Of a stretch of DNA of 54,662 nt, positions 8,376-16,650 are shown piece after piece. The first letter of the stretch is position 1; every line of letters begins with the position of its first letter. The DNA comes from Bacillota bacterium (GTDB taxonomy: Bacteria > Bacillota > Clostridia > Acetivibrionales > DSM-1351). The stretch spans positions 1 through 54,662 of the forward strand of contig JAEWAX010000006.1 in assembly GCA_023391425.1 (NCBI GenBank), in the 5' to 3' direction. The translations under genes and the position numbers were made by a program. A model generated the notes under the pieces. That model was given only the letters and a program-made list of their open reading frames with translations, was not told the DNA's origin and searched no databases.

Positions 8376-8611
8376 GTGTATACAATTGGACAAGTAGCTA
8401 AGTTTTTGGGTATATCTAGGGATACATTAAGTTTTACGAGGAAAAGGAATTAGTAAATCCTCAAAAAGATGATGAGAATGGTTATAGAAAATATAACCAT
8501 TTTAATATATATGATGTAGCAATTATATTAGTAGTTATTAATCCTAAGAGAATATTATATAAAAATAAAAAGCAAATAAAAGGGAATGTTGTTACTCACC
8601 AGGAGGAATAG
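8376..8611 (+). pseudogene. Frameshifted, truncated merR-family regulator
   Basis: GTG 8376, with GGAGGG at 8364-8369, begins a typical MerR DNA-binding domain (VYTIGQVAKFLGISRDTL). One base is missing after 8431: the expected FYEEKELVNPQ continues in the next frame from 8432, through NGYRKYNHFNIYDVAIILVV, to a TAG at 8609-8611. The normal helical linker and effector domain are absent. It is therefore a dead gene. The remaining bases of 8121-8741 hold a 26-codon ORF of doubtful value (8275-8355) and no other recognisable gene. Confidence 0.75.
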
Positions 8612-8741
8612 AAATTAGTAACAGGTGGGTTCAGAGATGGAAGTGTAACATTATGTTAATCACAAGCATAAAGTAATATAAAGGATATTTAATTACTATA
8701 TAGCTTATCTTAAGTATCTATATAGCATAGGAGTCAAGATT

Positions 8742-9068
8742 ATGAGTGGTTATGATTACCGTGATATACCAGGACTTTACTGGACTAAGGATACTAAAGT
8801 AGGAAAAATCAGAATAACTACTGAACCTACTCCATTAAGGGTTGGAACAGAAAATCTGCCTAGGAGAAGACAGCTATGGGTAGTTAATGATGCTGCAACA
8901 TATATTTACCATTCCACAGATCCAAACTTTACTTTTGAAAAAGGAAATTATATATTTAATGTTCCTGCTGAGGTAATTGTATATGATCTAAACCCTGATG
9001 AGGATTTAACTATTTATGCCAAAACAAAGGAGTATCCTGTAAATATAAGAGTATTTGAGGTGGTTTAA
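8742..9068 (+). CDS. Orphan phage-structural-like protein
   Basis: A 108-residue protein without signal peptide or membrane segment. Its pattern (PLRVGTENLPRRRQLWVVND followed by an IYHSTDPNF turn and a final IRVFEV strand) resembles the small beta-sandwich decoration or tail proteins of phages. There an Rk-L-V-N strand is typically followed by a vYiG-like turn and a closing i-r-i-l-E strand. ATG 8742 has AGGAG at 8729-8733. It is immediately followed by the gene at 9070, whose ribosome-binding site lies inside its last codons. No capsid, terminase or lysis gene is nearby. The family assignment is tentative. Confidence 0.55.
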   Translation: MSGYDYRDIPGLYWTKDTKVGKIRITTEPTPLRVGTENLPRRRQLWVVNDAATYIYHSTDPNFTFEKGNYIFNVPAEVIVYDLNPDEDLTIYAKTKEYPVNIRVFEVV

Positions 9069-9069
9069 T

Positions 9070-9576
9070 ATGGCACTTACCAGTTATCAATTTAGAGGTC
9101 AACCATACTGGCTTGGGTTCGTTTTTGCTGGCCAGGCGTTTACTATTTCGCATAGGGATAATATTCTGGCTGGTAAAAGTATAAATATACAAATAACAAC
9201 AGGGGAGGAAACCATTACTCATGTAACTAATAGGACAATAGTAAGTCAAGGTGAACAGTTGGGGATCAAACTCATTAAAAATCCCTATTTTGTGCCTGGA
9301 AGTAAACAGATTTCAGTGATAAACCTTGATGACAGGTCGAGAATAGAAGCTGCTACCTCCTTTTTTTCCAATGCTTCAAATGTTTATGGTGGAACTGTAA
9401 TGGAAGAAAGCTTCATCCCTAGATTTGCCTTCACACAGGGAGGATCCCCCGTAGAGTCTACTTTATTCGAAAGAATTCTGCAATATAATTCAAATTATAT
9501 CTTATCAATAACAAATGAGGGGTTTTACCCAACAAGCGTTTTAGTAAATATGGCATTTTATGAGTCGGGAAATTAG
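9070..9576 (+). CDS. Orphan phage head/tail decoration-like protein
   Basis: A 168-residue protein starting at ATG 9070, one base after the previous stop, with GAGGTGG at 9057-9063 as ribosome-binding site. The frame opens at 9055 but that start has no site. It reads like phage virion proteins: an N-terminal domain, a central strand set with VFAGQAFTISHRDNIL, then ILQYNSNYILSITNEG. The last part matches the shape (LkpnTnYlirItN-G followed by a final strand) of phage head-fibre or decoration proteins. It is probably translationally coupled with 8742, suggesting two subunits of one structure. No other phage genes are present. Confidence 0.55.
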   Translation: MALTSYQFRGQPYWLGFVFAGQAFTISHRDNILAGKSINIQITTGEETITHVTNRTIVSQGEQLGIKLIKNPYFVPGSKQISVINLDDRSRIEAATSFFSNASNVYGGTVMEESFIPRFAFTQGGSPVESTLFERILQYNSNYILSITNEGFYPTSVLVNMAFYESGN

Positions 9577-9587
9577 AGAACTAATTC

Positions 9588-10058
9588 TTATTTCATTTGT
9601 TTCTCATACAAAAATGCAATCTTATTTTCACTCTCACCAATCTTTACATACCCTGCTTTTTCATACAGATAGTGATTTCTTATACTATAGTATGGGGTAC
9701 CAAGTATCCATTTCTTTTTATCAGGAAATATGTTCTCCATTTCAATAAGTGACCTATAACCATAACCATTGTTTTGAAACTTTGGAAGTATGCAAAAGTC
9801 TTCCAGTTCAACTGCATCTTCTCCTACAATGTGAAGCCAAAAACAACCGATAACTTCATTAGCGACAAGAATTTTATAATAGTAGAATTCAGAAATTAAC
9901 TTTTCAGTTCCCTTTGGGTCACTATACCATTTAGGGCCCCAAATTTCACTTATGTCATAATCCGGACCAAATCTCACAATTTCATCATCAAAGGCTTCAG
10001 TTTTAATTTTAGTAATTAAAATCGCATCTTCTATTGTTGCAGGTATGATTTTTAACAT
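9588..10058 (-). CDS. GNAT-family N-acetyltransferase
   Basis: A 156-residue predicted acetyltransferase. The beta strand before the acetyl-CoA loop (VELEDFCILPKFQNNGYG) and the following RSLIEMENIFPDKKKWIL helix, then HYLYEKAGYVKIGE, fit the GNAT fold. The start MLKIIPATIEDA at 10058 is typical of the family; an in-frame ATG at 10085 would add nine residues, and neither has a convincing ribosome-binding site. It lies convergent to the phage-like pair, whose stop is 11 bases from its own, and divergent from the AraC gene at 10174. The substrate is unknown. Confidence 0.82.
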   Translation of the reverse strand: MLKIIPATIEDAILITKIKTEAFDDEIVRFGPDYDISEIWGPKWYSDPKGTEKLISEFYYYKILVANEVIGCFWLHIVGEDAVELEDFCILPKFQNNGYGYRSLIEMENIFPDKKKWILGTPYYSIRNHYLYEKAGYVKIGESENKIAFLYEKQMK

Positions 10059-10173
10059 TTTATCGGTTAACACTTTATGCCACATCCAATCTTATGTTTT
10101 CTTATATCTTATGTTATACTGGTACAAATGTCCTTAACAATAACTGCTCATTTGTATTTTGGAGGTAGAATGA

Positions 10174-11064
10174 TTGGGAGAAAACAGTACTATAAAAGAG
10201 CATGTTGTAAATGCGGTGGAATACATAGAGTCTAACCTTAATAATATGTTGACTTGGGACAAACTATCAGAGGATTTATATTTATCAAAATACTATCTCC
10301 ATCGGATATTCAAGTCAATAACAGGTAAAGGGATAAGTGAGTATATACGCAGTAGGAAATTAACCGAAAGCCTTTATGATCTTGTAAACACAAACATACT
10401 TATAGGCAATATAGCAACGAAGTATGGTTTTGGATATGAATCATCCTATACAAGAACATTCAAATCTGAATTTTCTGTATCACCTTCTGAATATAGAAAT
10501 AACCCAAATACAGTTAACATTACACCAAAGGCTGATATATCAATGATAACAGATCTTGAAGATGCAGTTATCATAAAACCGACCTACTGTTATAAACCTT
10601 CATTTGTCATTGGAGGTGTAAAATATAAAGTTGGTTATCAAGATAACGATAACAATTTTATCGCATCGAGAGCAGCTACGGAGTTCTTTTATGGGAAACG
10701 CAACTTAATTTCAAATGCATTAAATTCTAATATCTATTATGGGTTTACACACTGGAGCCAGCTTTATAAAGATTTTTCATATTACTTAACAAGTGTTGAA
10801 ATAAGTGACATATCTACGTTGCCTGAGGGTTTTAATTATCATATAGTTCCAGCCTCCAAATATACAGTATTTAAATTTATAGGACTTTTTAGCCCGGAAA
10901 AGATAACCTGGATACAATTAAAAGATATTATGAACTATGTTTATAATTACTTTCTCAAAGAAAAAAGCATTAATAAGAATGAAATGTATCAATTCGAGTA
11001 TGTCGATATGAATTTATGTGGAGAGGATTACTGTGAATTGGATTTATATATTCCAGTAATTTAA
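10174..11064 (+). CDS. AraC-family regulator with C-terminal effector-binding domain
   Basis: A 296-residue regulator with the AraC DNA-binding domain at residues 8-108 (LSKYYLHRIFKSITG and IATKYGFGYESSYTRTFKSEF) and a C-terminal effector-like domain. The start is TTG 10174, spaced 7 bases from GGAGGT at 10161-10166; the ATG at 10170 is in another frame. An extended -10 (TG-T-TATACT, 10112-10120) lies upstream. It is divergent from the GNAT gene at 10058, a layout common for a regulator and its target. It is more distant from the paralogues at 1177 and 6566 than they are from each other. Confidence 0.88.
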   Translation: MGENSTIKEHVVNAVEYIESNLNNMLTWDKLSEDLYLSKYYLHRIFKSITGKGISEYIRSRKLTESLYDLVNTNILIGNIATKYGFGYESSYTRTFKSEFSVSPSEYRNNPNTVNITPKADISMITDLEDAVIIKPTYCYKPSFVIGGVKYKVGYQDNDNNFIASRAATEFFYGKRNLISNALNSNIYYGFTHWSQLYKDFSYYLTSVEISDISTLPEGFNYHIVPASKYTVFKFIGLFSPEKITWIQLKDIMNYVYNYFLKEKSINKNEMYQFEYVDMNLCGEDYCELDLYIPVI

Positions 11065-11128
11065 TTCTGGAGTTTGTTCTTTCTCTGATTTTAGAGCTAA
11101 CAACATAAAGGGGATAATACAATTCATC

Positions 11129-11515
11129 CTACTTGAAAAATATCGCTGTAATCAAGAAATCAGTTCCGTATTTTTCATTTGAAATTAAGCCATTATCTGA
11201 CCATTTTCCAAATCCTGCTTTTTCAGCTAACGGTCTAAGGTCCCCATATATAGAAAATACCCCTTTGGTCCATATCCTCTCATACCCGCATCGTTTTATA
11301 AGTTTTTTTATTTCCTTTAAGTTTTTATTAGCAACTCTATTTACATTTAAAGTATCTTTAGTAACTTTAAAAAAATCCTTATAAAACAATGTACTCTTGC
11401 AATAATGTGCAAATAATATACACGTGACATTGCCACATATTACAATACTACCCTTTAGTATAGCGTTATATTTACTACTAATTTCGTAGGCTTTCATAAC
11501 TAAGTCATTGTCCAT
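11129..11515 (-). CDS. Short epoxyqueuosine reductase (QueG)-like protein lacking the iron-sulfur domain
   Basis: A 128-residue protein whose C-terminal third (GDLRPLAEKAGFGKWSDNGL followed by ISNEKYGTDFLI) matches the region in QueG-like proteins that normally reads as a GLGW-GKNGLLI motif. There it binds the cobalamin/substrate side and precedes two 4Fe-4S clusters. Here the chain ends right after that region, so the ferredoxin-like part is missing. It may be a stand-alone relative or a degraded gene; the frame itself is intact. ATG 11515 has an AAAGGA about 10 bases upstream. It sits between plus-strand genes. Confidence 0.5.
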   Translation of the reverse strand: MDNDLVMKAYEISSKYNAILKGSIVICGNVTCILFAHYCKSTLFYKDFFKVTKDTLNVNRVANKNLKEIKKLIKRCGYERIWTKGVFSIYGDLRPLAEKAGFGKWSDNGLISNEKYGTDFLITAIFFK

Positions 11516-11717
11516 TATTTTACATCCTTTTATTGGGATTTATTTTGCCTATTATTTAAAATTCTTCCTCTTAGCCATTCCTTACATGTATTATTCCTAG
11601 TTCAGTATTAAACATTTATATAAAAATTAGATATTATAGTTTGAACATTATTTTTAGAATAAATACAAACCTTGTTGGAAATAGATAGTGAGTATAGTAA
11701 TTATGAGGAGTCATTCA

Positions 11718-13214
11718 ATGAGGAAAAAGGTAATTATCATAGGAGCAGGAATTGGCGGACTATCTACTGCTTTAAGACTATTAAAAAACGGGTATGAAGT
11801 GGTAATATATGAGAAGAATAAAAAAATTGGTGGAAGAGTTAGTGTTATAGAAACTGAAACCTTCAGATTCGATTTGTCAGCTTCTATTTTGATGATGCCT
11901 GATGCTTATAAAGAGATATTTTTATATGTCGGTAAAAATTATACCGATTATTTGGAGTTCATAGAAATTGACCCTATTTATAGGCTTTTTTCGAGTGATA
12001 GTTCTGTTATAGATTTCAATAAAAATATCTCATCTTTAACAAGAAGTCTAGAAAAAATTTCAAAAGAAGATTCATTAGGATACTATAAATTTATTTCCAA
12101 AGTTTATGGTAAATATCTGTTTGCTGATAAATATTTTTTACAACGGCCTCAAAATAATGCTAAAGACTTTTTCAATTTAGAGACGTTGACAAAGGCTTTG
12201 AAAATTAATACACTTACTACTTCTTATGATTATATCTCGAAATATATCAAGAATGAAAAACTTAGAGATTATTTGGCGTTCCAATCAATGTATGTTGGCA
12301 TATCTCCCTTTGAGGGCCCTAATATCTATACACTTGTACCTGTAGTCTCTCAGCTATATGGATTATGGCACCTTAAAGGAGGAATGTATTCCTTTGTTAA
12401 TGCTTTAGCTAAGTTGATATCTGAATTTGGTGGGACTATAAAAACAGAAGTAACAGTGGAAGAAATACTGTTTTCAGAAAATAAAGCTGTTGGTATAAAA
12501 ACAAACAGCGGTATAGAAAAAGCAGATATAATAGTAAGCAGTGCAGATTTCCCTTATACAATGAAAAACTTAATTAAAGATGATTATTACAAAGATAAAT
12601 ATACAGATAAAAAGCTTTCTAAAATGAAATACTCGTGCTCTACTTTTATCATATATTTAGGCCTTAAAAAAAAGTATCATCAACTAGCAGTCCATAATAT
12701 ATATCTGGGGAAAAACTTTAGAAAAAATATAGAGACAGCTTTTAGAGGTACATTTCCTGAGAATCCGTCTCTATATATTTATTGTCCAAGCAGAATTGAT
12801 AGAAGCATGACAAAAAATGAAGGTGATTGTATAAACATAATGCTTCGAGTACCCAATCTTTTTTTCAATGAGATAGTTTGGGATGAAAGTAGAACTAATT
12901 TATTGACAAATACAATCCTTAATGAATTAAAAAATATAAAAGGATTAGAAGATATAGAAGAAAGTATTCAATATAAACATTACTTTACTCCAGTTGATAT
13001 GGAAAATGATTTTAATGCTTATGGTGGTACAGCTTTTGGTTTTAGTACTACTTTAACACAAACAAACTATTTTAGACCCCATTCTAGGTCACGTAAAGCT
13101 GATAATTTGTTTTTTGTTGGTGGATCTACACACCCTGGTCCTGGAATATCTTTAGTATTAAATTCAAGCAAATTAGTAGCTGAAGAAATTTTAAATGCTA
13201 CGAGCAATATTTAG
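11718..13214 (+). CDS. CrtI/CrtN-type FAD-dependent desaturase (phytoene desaturase family)
   Basis: A 498-residue flavoprotein. The N-terminal Rossmann motif VIIIGAGIGGLSTALRL and the YEKNKKIGGRV segment bind FAD. The C-terminal FFVGGSTHPGPGISLVLNSS is the hallmark of carotenoid desaturases and isomerases. The length matches CrtI/CrtN. The start is ATG 11718, 7 bases after GAGGAG at 11705-11710; the frame extends to 11688. No phytoene or squalene synthase lies in the window, so the substrate could be a carotenoid or another polyene/lipid. The Staygreen homologue follows 230 bases downstream on the same strand. Confidence 0.88.
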   Translation: MRKKVIIIGAGIGGLSTALRLLKNGYEVVIYEKNKKIGGRVSVIETETFRFDLSASILMMPDAYKEIFLYVGKNYTDYLEFIEIDPIYRLFSSDSSVIDFNKNISSLTRSLEKISKEDSLGYYKFISKVYGKYLFADKYFLQRPQNNAKDFFNLETLTKALKINTLTTSYDYISKYIKNEKLRDYLAFQSMYVGISPFEGPNIYTLVPVVSQLYGLWHLKGGMYSFVNALAKLISEFGGTIKTEVTVEEILFSENKAVGIKTNSGIEKADIIVSSADFPYTMKNLIKDDYYKDKYTDKKLSKMKYSCSTFIIYLGLKKKYHQLAVHNIYLGKNFRKNIETAFRGTFPENPSLYIYCPSRIDRSMTKNEGDCINIMLRVPNLFFNEIVWDESRTNLLTNTILNELKNIKGLEDIEESIQYKHYFTPVDMENDFNAYGGTAFGFSTTLTQTNYFRPHSRSRKADNLFFVGGSTHPGPGISLVLNSSKLVAEEILNATSNI

Positions 13215-13444
13215 TAGGAACAGAGCTATTAATTTATGCTAGAAAAATAAATAAAAACTTGCTTTTATGCTTAGTTCTGTAATTATTTTTTATAGCATTT
13301 TTATTGAGTAGCAAAGCACAAATCCATATTTGATGAACACTATAATATTTTGTGAATATTATTATATTAGTTAGAAATATATAAAAAAAATTTATAACCC
13401 ATATCAATAATAATCGTAATTTTAGTGTAAAGGAATATGGTAAT

Positions 13445-13897
13445 ATGAGTAAACTAAATCCTGAAAAGCTATCAGTTGAATTCAGAGAAGGGGTTACGAC
13501 TACTGCCCCAATTATACCCAGGCGGTATACTCTTACTCATTCAGACATAACAGCAGAACTTTTTTTGACTATTGGATTAACATATGCTTATGATAAAATC
13601 AGCGCAATGAGAGATGAAGTGCTTGGACAATGGATTAAATATGGAGGATACTACCTCTACTATGTTTATTTGTATATAGATGGACAATTTAGTCCAACAG
13701 AAGCAGCTATGCGAAACTATATCTTTAGGCGTGAACTTCCACTTGCTTTAGAAGCCATCAGATATGGTGATAGAGAATTTTTTAGTATGCATCCTGAATT
13801 AGATTACTCTCCCATTATAGTTTGCTTTATGTCAACAAACACAGAATTTAATAAAATAGAAAATTGGGGGACTTTTTCTGACTATGATATTACTTAA
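13445..13897 (+). CDS. Staygreen (SGR) family protein, Mg-dechelatase homologue
   Basis: A 150-residue protein that matches the Staygreen family along its length. It shows IPRRYTLTHSDITAEL (residues 24-39, with the conserved T31-H32-S33-D34), RDEVLGQW (56-63), FRRELPLALEAIRYGD (94-109), HPEL (116-119) and EFNKIENWGTF (134-144). Plant SGR removes magnesium from chlorophyll a, and bacterial homologues are known; the conserved acidic and histidine residues are present. The start is ATG 13445 with AAAGGA at 13429-13434. No chlorophyll genes are expected in this organism, so the natural substrate is open. It lies downstream of the CrtI-like gene. Confidence 0.85.
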   Translation: MSKLNPEKLSVEFREGVTTTAPIIPRRYTLTHSDITAELFLTIGLTYAYDKISAMRDEVLGQWIKYGGYYLYYVYLYIDGQFSPTEAAMRNYIFRRELPLALEAIRYGDREFFSMHPELDYSPIIVCFMSTNTEFNKIENWGTFSDYDIT

Positions 13898-14315
13898 GAG
13901 GCTGCTCAAATAAACACACTTCGTGATTACGAAATACTGTAAAAAAGCTTGAATTATAATAAAAAAACAAGATATTCAATGTAGATGCTGGACAATAAAG
14001 TTTGGTGAATATATTTGATTGGTATATAATAATCAGTTGAGAATTTTTAAAAATACATATTTCTTTTTATAACTATATTATAGCTTGAAAATCCATAATG
14101 CACAAGAGAATAGAAGATATTCCAAGGAAGGATTACTCTTAATACAGAATTAATTCTAGTTTGCATAACGATATCAATTATTTCCATTTTACTGATTTTA
14201 CACATCTGCCAATTTAATTTAGTATAAACATATAAAACGTTTTATATTTAGTTTTGCATCAAAATCTCAATTTCTATTTAACTAGAGCTAATAATTAAAA
14301 TTTGTAGGAGGTTAC
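13898..14315. other. Intergenic region without a gene
   Basis: These 418 bases contain no ORF with a ribosome-binding site and no clear terminator for the Staygreen gene. The only notable element is the palindrome at 14230-14247. The base composition is very AT-rich. Confidence 0.5.
14230..14247. promoter_or_regulatory. CG-centred 18-base palindrome, LacI-type operator candidate
   Basis: ATATAAAACGTTTTATAT is a perfect palindrome centred on CG, the feature typical of LacI/GalR-family operators. It lies about 70 bases before the methyltransferase gene and upstream of the GH1 glucosidase, which would be a fitting target for sugar-dependent control. No LacI gene is in the window. Confidence 0.45.
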
Positions 14316-15077
14316 ATGAAAAAGATTAATCCGGAATGGTATAAGTACTGGTCGCTGGATATTAAGAATCAATCATGGGTTGAAGACACAGAAAATCAGG
14401 TTGATTTTATAATAAAAACACTTGAACTAACAGGAAAAGAGCGGGTTCTTGATTTAGCATGTGGTTTTGGTAGACATTCTTTATCTCTTGCACGACGAGG
14501 ATTTTCTGTGGTTGGTGTAGATATTACAAAAGACTATATTGATGATGCAATCAAAGAGGCGAAAGCAGCTTCCTTGAAAGCTGATTTTATACTGTCAGAT
14601 ATTAGGGATATAAAATTTAATAATGAATTCGATGTTGTTTTAAACTTAGCAGATGGTGCGATCGGCTATTTAGAAAACGAAGAGGAGAACTTAAAAATCT
14701 TTGATGTAATAGCCAACTCTCTTAAGCCAGGTGGTAAGCATTTTATGGATATTTGTAATGCAGAGCATGCAGAACATTTTTTCCCTAAGCGTCATTGGGA
14801 AATTGGTACTACAACATTATCCTTACCAATATTTGATTGGGATAAAGAAAACCGTAGAATGCTATTTGGAGAATGGGAAGTTCCATTTGGGGAAGTAGTC
14901 CAGAGACCGGAATCAATAGAGCTATTTTCATCAACACGTTTATATTCAAAATCCGAAATAGATGGTATTTTACAATCGCGTCAAATGAAGGTAATTGACA
15001 CGTTCTCTGACTATTACGGTAAAGATGCCTCATATAAAGAATTACAATTGATAGTATATTCAAAGAAGGATAAATGA
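14316..15077 (+). CDS. Class I SAM-dependent methyltransferase
   Basis: A 253-residue cytoplasmic methyltransferase. Motif I (VLDLACGFGRHSLSLARRG, residues 46-64) and the following VVGVDIT acidic loop bind S-adenosylmethionine; ILSDIRDI and FDVVLNLADGAIGYL continue the Rossmann fold. The C-terminal half carries strands such as MLFGEWEVPFGEV seen in ubiE-like small-molecule methyltransferases. ATG 14316 is preceded by TAGGAGG. The next gene, a glucosidase, lies 155 bases downstream after a hairpin repeat. The substrate is unknown. Confidence 0.88.
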   Translation: MKKINPEWYKYWSLDIKNQSWVEDTENQVDFIIKTLELTGKERVLDLACGFGRHSLSLARRGFSVVGVDITKDYIDDAIKEAKAASLKADFILSDIRDIKFNNEFDVVLNLADGAIGYLENEEENLKIFDVIANSLKPGGKHFMDICNAEHAEHFFPKRHWEIGTTTLSLPIFDWDKENRRMLFGEWEVPFGEVVQRPESIELFSSTRLYSKSEIDGILQSRQMKVIDTFSDYYGKDASYKELQLIVYSKKDK

Positions 15078-15130
15078 AGTTAAAACAGCATGTATGTAAC
15101 CAATCAGAAATCATATTCATAAAATATTGT

Positions 15131-15188
15131 ATCCCATGTCTAGCGCCGCTAAAATCTAACTTCTTTTAGCGGCGCTACGACACTGAAT
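15131..15188. repeat. Intergenic hairpin repeat, copy 1 (CGCCGCT type)
   Basis: AGCGCCGCTAAAA at 15142-15154 pairs perfectly with TTTTAGCGGCGCT at 15164-15176. The flanks ATCCCATGTC and GACACTGAAT extend the symmetry. The GC-rich stem stands out from its AT-rich surroundings, and nearly the same element occurs at 16654-16721. It is probably a mobile or structured intergenic repeat; it could also terminate the methyltransferase message, although no T run follows. Confidence 0.7.
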
Positions 15189-15232
15189 AACGATTGCCAT
15201 TGAATACGCATTGTATAGGATGTGAGGTTATT

Positions 15233-16555
15233 ATGGTTACATTCAAGCTAAATGAAAAATTTACGTTGGGAACAGCTACAGCAAGCACGCAAATCGAAGG
15301 AGGAGACACTAATAATACTTGGTATAAATGGTGTGAAGAAGGACATATTTCAGATTCAAGCAGCTGCGTAACTGCTTGTGATCACTGGAATAGGGTAAAA
15401 GAGGATACAGAAATACTAAAAAGCCTAAATGTCCAAACACATAGAATGAGCTTAGAATGGAGCAGGATAGAGCCAGAGGTTGGAAATTTCTCTGAGGAGG
15501 CAATAAACCATTACAGAGATGAAATTCAGCAGTTGTTGGTAAACAATATTCAGCCACTAGTTACGTTACACCATTTTTCTGACCCACTGTGGTTTCAAAA
15601 TCTGGGCGGGTGGAATAAACCTGAAAATTCTGAACTATTTGTTGAATATGCAAAGTATGTTGTTGAAAACCTTGGCGATTTGGTTTGTGAATGGATAACG
15701 TTCAATGAGCCTAATGTGTATACAACTTTTGGTTTTGAACTTGGGCTTTTTCCGCCAGGAAAAAGAAATATGCTTGAATCCTCTAAGGTTAAGGCAGAGA
15801 TTATTAAGACACATGTAAAACTTTACAAGATGATACACGACATAAGGAGTAACAAAAAATTTGAAGGTAAAACGATGGTTGGGGCTGCAATACATCTACG
15901 GATTTTTGAAGGAATAACTCATACTGGCAAAATAATCGCCAGTGCAGTTGATTATATGTTCAACGAACTATTTATGGTCGGAATGACTACAGGAAAGTTA
16001 AAATTCCCACTTTCACAAAAGGGTTACGAATATAAAAAAGGACAATATGTAGACTTTCTTGGAATTAATTATTATACAAGAAATATCGTTGAATTTGCAC
16101 TAGATCCTTCAATTTACTTCCACAAATTAGTTAACGATAAGGATTTACAGAAAACAGACCTTGGCTGGGACATATATCCTGAAGGTATTTATATGCTATG
16201 TAAAAAGTACTATAACAAATATAAACTACCTATTTATATAACCGAAAATGGGATTAGTGATAAGAATGACAACAAGAGGCCTGAGTATATTTCTAACCAT
16301 CTTGCTTATATCGCTAAAGCCATAAATGAGGGAATACAGGTAGAGAGGTATTACCATTGGACTTTGATGGATAACTTTGAGTGGCTTGAGGGCGAATCAG
16401 CAAATTTCGGTTTATATAAGTGCAATTTTGATACACAGGAAAGAACACCCAGGCATAGTGCAGAACTATATGCAATGATATGCAAGGAAAAGGAATTAAC
16501 TGAGGAGATGATACAGAGTTTTAATGCTGGTGTTGTTGTAAACCCGACGCACTAA
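15233..16555 (+). CDS. Glycoside hydrolase family 1 beta-glucosidase-like enzyme
   Basis: A 440-residue GH1 enzyme of normal length. The acid/base glutamate is in TFNEPNVY (E159) and the nucleophile in IYITENGISD (E338). The substrate-binding end HWTLMDNFEWLEGESANFGLY is also present. Whether it takes beta-glucosides or their 6-phosphates cannot be decided by eye. The start is ATG 15233 with GTGAGG at 15222-15227; the frame runs 13 codons further upstream into the hairpin repeat. There is no signal peptide, so it acts on imported cellobiose-like sugars. It may share control with the methyltransferase before it. Confidence 0.92.
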   Translation: MVTFKLNEKFTLGTATASTQIEGGDTNNTWYKWCEEGHISDSSSCVTACDHWNRVKEDTEILKSLNVQTHRMSLEWSRIEPEVGNFSEEAINHYRDEIQQLLVNNIQPLVTLHHFSDPLWFQNLGGWNKPENSELFVEYAKYVVENLGDLVCEWITFNEPNVYTTFGFELGLFPPGKRNMLESSKVKAEIIKTHVKLYKMIHDIRSNKKFEGKTMVGAAIHLRIFEGITHTGKIIASAVDYMFNELFMVGMTTGKLKFPLSQKGYEYKKGQYVDFLGINYYTRNIVEFALDPSIYFHKLVNDKDLQKTDLGWDIYPEGIYMLCKKYYNKYKLPIYITENGISDKNDNKRPEYISNHLAYIAKAINEGIQVERYYHWTLMDNFEWLEGESANFGLYKCNFDTQERTPRHSAELYAMICKEKELTEEMIQSFNAGVVVNPTH

Positions 16556-16650
16556 ATATGAATTAGTCCATTAAGCTCATTTTGACTAGGAATATAGACT
16601 AAAAGTGTTATGTTTCGCCTAAAGGTGCCGAAATGTAATTAAGGTAAAGT

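Noticed and set aside
8742..9576. Prophage
   Set aside because: Only two structural-like genes; no integrase, terminase, capsid, portal or lysis gene and no attachment repeats seen.
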